Source of the DNA: Thermoleophilia bacterium
GTDB lineage: Bacteria; Actinomycetota; Thermoleophilia; RBG-16-64-13
Length of the DNA stretch: 5,079 bases
NCBI GenBank assembly: GCA_016929985.1
Contig: JAFGIH010000565.1
Span: 1 to 5,079 of the forward strand
Direction: 5' to 3'
Shown: positions 2,340 to 5,079 of the stretch, in pieces
How the letters are laid out: each line of letters opens with the position of its first letter
How positions within the stretch are numbered: the first letter of the stretch is position 1
Translations under genes and position numbers: made by a program
The notes under the pieces: model-generated
Database searches by the model: none
Told to the model about the DNA's origin: nothing
What the model saw: the letters and a program-made list of their open reading frames with translations, nothing else

Positions 2340-5079
2340 ATGAAGACCAAGCTGGACACGAGACGCGGACAGGGCCGCGGGCGGGTGATGTGGGCCGTCC
2401 TGCTGGCTCTGGCCCTGCTACCGGTGCTTGCCACCGGAGCCTGGGCCGCCGGTCACTGGAGCGACATCAGTGACCAGGAGTGGCTCGCTGTCTACCAGGT
2501 GAGCGGCGATGAGGTACGCACGGTCGGTGAAGGGTTCAGCGACGGCACCTTCCGCCCGTCTGCCTTGGTCACCCGTGCCCAGTTCGCCAAGATGGCGGTG
2601 GACGGCTTCGGGCTCTCCACTCGCACGCCGGGCACCCCCACCTTCTCGGACACTCCAGCGACCAACCACTTCTATCCCTGGATAGAGGGCGGCGCCGCGG
2701 CGGGCATCATCGGCGGGTACGCCGACGGGACCTTCCGCGGGACGCACACCATCAGCCGCCAGCAGGCCAACTCAATGGTGGGCTCCTATCTCTCTCAGAG
2801 AGAGCTTGCCACCACCGGGTTCATCACCGGTGAGAAGGGCCGCTACGCATCCTTGGGCGAGTGGTACCTCGGCGAGGGTGTGCAACTCCTGGCCGCTTTC
2901 GCCGACGGCGACAAGGTGGCCCCCGCGCACGCTCAGACCACGGCCTACCTGGCGGCCCGCGGGGTGGTCAAAGGCAGCGGGTTGAGCGCCGCGGCCGGCA
3001 GCGCCCGCTATCTGCAGCCGCAGGGTAGCCTGACCCGGGCCCAAGCGGCGGCCATGATCATACGGGCCCGAGGCGTGACCTTCACCACGCCTTCGACCCT
3101 TCATCTCTCCGTGACCGGTATCCCCGATCCGGTGACGGCCGGCGCGGCGTCCCCTGTGACCGTGACCGTGCTCGACGACTCCAACCACGTGGTGACCGGA
3201 TATGCCGGCACCATTCACTTCACCTCCACCGACACCCAAGCGGGCCTGCTGGCCGACTACACCTTCACAGCGGCCGACGCCGGCTCCCACACCTTCACCA
3301 ACGCCGTGGTACTGAGGACCCTGGGGGCCCAGACGGTGACCGCCACCGACACCGCTGACGCGGCCATCACGGGCTCTCAGACGGTGACCGTCGTCGCCGC
3401 CACGCCTCATCAGCCAGGCGGAGGGGTCGGGGGCGAGTTCTCGATCTATCACTTCGTCGTCACCGACGGCCCCGGACCGGTGGCGGCCGGTGCGGCCCTG
3501 GATGTGCGGGTGGCCGTCGTCGACTTTCTAGACCAGGTGCGAAGCAGCTATTCGGGCAAGGCCATCTTCACCTCCACCGATCCGCTGGCCACTCTCCCAG
3601 CTCCCTACACCTTCACGACCGCTGACGCCGGGATGCACACCTTCGATGACGCCGTCATTCTGCGGACGGCCGGAGCTCAGACCATCACCGTCACGGACGC
3701 GACCGGCACCATCGTGGGTTCGCTCACCGTGAACGTGCTTGCCGGCGCCGCGACCCAGCTGCGCATCGAGACGGCGGCCGACGGCACCGGCTTGGAGATC
3801 ACCACCCCGACGCTGGTCGCAGGGGGAAGTCTCGCCGCATATGCCGTCACCCGCGATGTCTACGGCAACTTCGTCGCCAACGTGGCGGCAACCTGGTCGC
3901 TTCTAGACCTCACCGGCGATGTGGTCGCCGGTGATCTCGTTCCCGCCGCCGATAACAAGAGCGCGGTCTTCACCGGGCATCTCGCAGGAACGGGCGTGAT
4001 CGACGCGGTATCGGGCGTCTTCGCCGATAGCACCGGCGCCATCACGGTGGTTGCCGGCATAGTCAGCAGACTCTCCATCGAGACGGCTCCCGATGGCTCC
4101 GGCACTGAGGTGGGCGCTCAGGAACTCACGGTTGGCAGTAATCTCACCTTGTATGCCATCGCTCGCGATGCCGGCGGCAACTTTGTTGCCAACGTGGCTG
4201 CGATCTGGTCCGTGGTCAGCGAGACGGATGGAGTCGCGGATGCCGACCTGGTCGCCGCGATCGACGGCAAGAGCGCCGTCTTCACCGGAAACCTGATCGG
4301 TACCGGGGTCATCCGTGCTACCTCAGGATGGCTCGGCGACTCGACGGGGACAATAAGTGTCATCCCCGGCCTGCATCTTGTCGTGACCGTGGCTACGGAC
4401 CCGTTGACCGCCGGTACGCCATCGGATGTGACGGTCAGCGTCTACGACTCGGACGACGTCATCGTGACCGACTATGTCGGAACCATACGCTTCACCTCCA
4501 ACGATCCTATGGCCACGTTGCCCCCTGACTACACGTTCGTCGCGGGTGACGCAGGGACGCATTCGTTCCCGGGCGGCGTGACCCTGTTGACTGCCGGTTC
4601 GAGGACCGTGACGGCCTTCGACATCCTCATGCCAGCGATTACCGGAAGTGATACCGTCACCGTGCTCGCCGGGCCTGCCACCCAACTCAGCGTCGAGACC
4701 GCCGCCGACGGGAGCGGCACGGAGATCGAGACTGAAGGGCTCACGGCTGGTGAAACCCTCACCGCGTATGCCGTCACCCGTGACGCCTACGGCAACTACG
4801 TGGGCAACCCCAGCGTAACCTGGTCGGTGACCACGCTCACCGGTGGAGTCGTCACCGGTGATCTCTCCACCACCACGGGCGCCAGCACCACCTTCACAGC
4901 CAACCTGGCTGGCACCGGCACCATCGACGCCGACAACGGCGCCGGCCTTACTGATAGCACCGGCACCATCACCGTGGTCGCAGGTCCCGCCGCCACCTTC
5001 GAGGTGGACGCCCCCGCCACCGCCACCGCCGGCACCGCCTTCGACGTGACGGTGACCGCTCGTGATGCCTACACCAACA
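2340..5079 (+). CDS. SLH-domain surface (S-layer-like) protein with interleaved Ig-like repeats; 3' end outside the window
   Basis: The frame starts at ATG 2340, with AAGGAG at 2327-2332, and runs without a stop to the right edge: 913 codons of an unfinished gene. Residues 1-36 are a signal peptide: basic start, hydrophobic core 19-31, AWA before a likely cut after A36. Three SLH domains follow (about 39-92, 99-153, 166-244). Then come Ig-like modules of about 101-104 residues in two families, A and B, in the order A, A, B, B, A, B and the start of another. SLH triplets are known to bind secondary cell-wall polymers non-covalently, so the protein should coat the outer surface with the repeats projecting outward. 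There is no visible enzymatic domain, and almost no Cys in the translated part. Possible roles are an S-layer subunit, an adhesin, or the anchor of an exoenzyme encoded further right; the missing C-terminus would decide. Codon use matches the neighbours. Confidence 0.9.
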   Translation, partial: MKTKLDTRRGQGRGRVMWAVLLALALLPVLATGAWAAGHWSDISDQEWLAVYQVSGDEVRTVGEGFSDGTFRPSALVTRAQFAKMAVDGFGLSTRTPGTPTFSDTPATNHFYPWIEGGAAAGIIGGYADGTFRGTHTISRQQANSMVGSYLSQRELATTGFITGEKGRYASLGEWYLGEGVQLLAAFADGDKVAPAHAQTTAYLAARGVVKGSGLSAAAGSARYLQPQGSLTRAQAAAMIIRARGVTFTTPSTLHLSVTGIPDPVTAGAASPVTVTVLDDSNHVVTGYAGTIHFTSTDTQAGLLADYTFTAADAGSHTFTNAVVLRTLGAQTVTATDTADAAITGSQTVTVVAATPHQPGGGVGGEFSIYHFVVTDGPGPVAAGAALDVRVAVVDFLDQVRSSYSGKAIFTSTDPLATLPAPYTFTTADAGMHTFDDAVILRTAGAQTITVTDATGTIVGSLTVNVLAGAATQLRIETAADGTGLEITTPTLVAGGSLAAYAVTRDVYGNFVANVAATWSLLDLTGDVVAGDLVPAADNKSAVFTGHLAGTGVIDAVSGVFADSTGAITVVAGIVSRLSIETAPDGSGTEVGAQELTVGSNLTLYAIARDAGGNFVANVAAIWSVVSETDGVADADLVAAIDGKSAVFTGNLIGTGVIRATSGWLGDSTGTISVIPGLHLVVTVATDPLTAGTPSDVTVSVYDSDDVIVTDYVGTIRFTSNDPMATLPPDYTFVAGDAGTHSFPGGVTLLTAGSRTVTAFDILMPAITGSDTVTVLAGPATQLSVETAADGSGTEIETEGLTAGETLTAYAVTRDAYGNYVGNPSVTWSVTTLTGGVVTGDLSTTTGASTTFTANLAGTGTIDADNGAGLTDSTGTITVVAGPAATFEVDAPATATAGTAFDVTVTARDAYTN
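2454..3071 (+). other. Three SLH domains (cell-wall anchoring region)
   Basis: Domain 1 has GFSDGTFRPSALVTRAQFAKM (residues 65-85), domain 2 has GYADGTFRGTHTISRQQANSM (126-146), and domain 3 ends with LTRAQAAAMIIRA (231-243). These are the typical 'ysDGtFrP...iTRaqfakm' signature. The usual TRAE polymer-binding motif appears as TRAQ, SRQQ and TRAQ, so the acidic residue is replaced in all three. Domain 3 is degenerate: its front half (AAFADGDKVAPAHAQTTAYLAARGVVKG) is followed by an Ala/Gly/Ser-rich stretch before a LQPQGSLTRAQ ending. Confidence 0.85.
3096..3746 (+). repeat. Ig-like modules A1 and A2, tandem
   Basis: A1 is residues 253-354 and A2 is 367-469. They share TAGAA/AAGAA near the start, the strand-like FTSTD (294-298, 410-414), and the strongest block: DYTFTAADAGSHTF in A1 against PYTFTTADAGMHTF in A2, then VVLRTLGAQTVT against VILRTAGAQTIT. 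A Gly-rich linker (PGGGVGG, about 359-365) separates them. The pattern is that of bacterial Ig-like beta-sandwich repeats. I cannot assign a Pfam entry by eye. Confidence 0.75.
3747..4370 (+). repeat. Ig-like modules B1 and B2, tandem, 104 residues each
   Basis: B1 is residues 470-573 and B2 is 574-677. They align over their full length without needing a length change. Shared blocks are IETAADGTG/IETAPDGSG, YAVTRDVYGNFVANVAATWS/YAIARDAGGNFVANVAAIWS, KSAVFTG, GTGVI and DSTGAITV/DSTGTISV. The RD.YGNFV segment is common in bacterial Ig-like (Big-type) domains. The DNA is also similar across GGCAACTT.GT.GCCAACGTGGC, with third-position differences suggesting an old duplication kept under protein-level constraint. 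Confidence 0.75.
4371..4673 (+). repeat. Ig-like module A3
   Basis: Residues 678-778 return to family A after two B modules: DPLTAGTPSDVTVSV, then GTIRFTSNDPMATLPPDYTF, then AGDAGTHSF and LLTAGSRTVTAFD. Its PMATLPPDYTF is closer to PLATLPAPYTF of A2 than to the A1 equivalent, so A2 and A3 may share a more recent ancestor. Confidence 0.7.
4674..4985 (+). repeat. Ig-like module B3, 104 residues
   Basis: Residues 779-882 match B1 most closely at the start (ATQLSVETAADGSG against ATQLRIETAADGTG) and in YAVTRDAYGNYVGN. They end in DSTGTITVVAG, like B1. The middle is diverged (TTLTGGVVTGDLSTTTGAST). The module has exactly the same length as B1 and B2. Confidence 0.72.
4986..5079 (+). repeat. Start of a further Ig-like module, cut by the window edge
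   Basis: Residues 883-913 (PAATFEVDAPATATAGTAFDV, then TVTARDAYTN) have the family-A opening, with a TAGTAFDVTV strand and an ARDAY turn. The array therefore continues beyond the window. Too little is present to place it firmly in family A. Confidence 0.55.

Noticed and set aside
2340..2390. Twin-arginine (Tat) signal in the SLH protein, from the TRRGQGR stretch
   Set aside because: The residues after RR are not the usual hydrophobic F/L, and a further basic stretch precedes the core. A standard Sec signal with an AWA cut fits better.
2772..3452. Long minus-strand open frame (226 codons) opposite the SLH gene
   Set aside because: It is very rich in Gly, Arg and His. It is an antisense shadow of a gene whose own frame yields SLH and Ig-like domains.
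3860..5035. Several minus-strand frames with repeated SPVTT/TVMAPVLS-like peptides
   Set aside because: They repeat only because the Ig-like array on the plus strand repeats. They are fragments with no start signals.

Overview
The window is about 63% G+C by eye. All six genes I can support lie on the plus strand. Lineage cannot be fixed from this sequence alone. The high G+C, purine-rich ribosome binding sites, lipobox lipoprotein and N-terminal SLH domains followed by long Ig-like repeat arrays suggest a Gram-positive-type, high-GC bacterium. An anaerobic or environmental actinomycetote (Coriobacteriia or Geothermincolia type) is my best guess, stated as inference only.

Layout. (1) Positions 2-304: the 3' end of a gene for a small cysteine-rich, probably metal-binding protein. 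(2) 372-764: a complete pyridoxamine-phosphate-oxidase-like flavin-binding protein. (3) 861-1052: a 63-residue single-span membrane protein of unknown role. (4) 1152-1511: a compact XRE/Cro-type helix-turn-helix regulator, preceded by a perfect TATAAT box. (5) 1650-2273: a lipoprotein with a Ser/Thr/Pro-rich stalk and a carboxypeptidase-regulatory-like beta-sandwich domain. (6) 2340 to the window end: the first 913 codons of a large secreted surface protein, with a signal peptide, three SLH domains, then two interleaved Ig-like repeat families in the order A-A-B-B-A-B-(A...). It is open at the right edge, so its length and C-terminus are unknown.

How the parts may work together. The last two genes form a cell-surface module: a membrane-anchored beta-sandwich lipoprotein, then an SLH-anchored repeat protein 66 bases downstream. 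The regulator sits just upstream of this module. The 138-base gap between regulator and lipoprotein holds a promoter-like TTGCAG-17-TATTAT with a 13-base perfect dyad overlapping its -35 box and a smaller dyad framing its -10 box. A 12-base perfect palindrome overlaps the Shine-Dalgarno of the SLH gene. A regulator acting on the adjacent surface genes is a reasonable hypothesis but is not shown. The first three genes look like ordinary housekeeping or hypothetical genes with no evident link to the surface module.

I see no RNA genes, CRISPR array, insertion sequence, attachment site or convincing intrinsic terminator. I found no clearly new multi-gene system. The most noteworthy items are the interleaved repeat architecture of the SLH protein and the regulator/dyad/lipoprotein arrangement.
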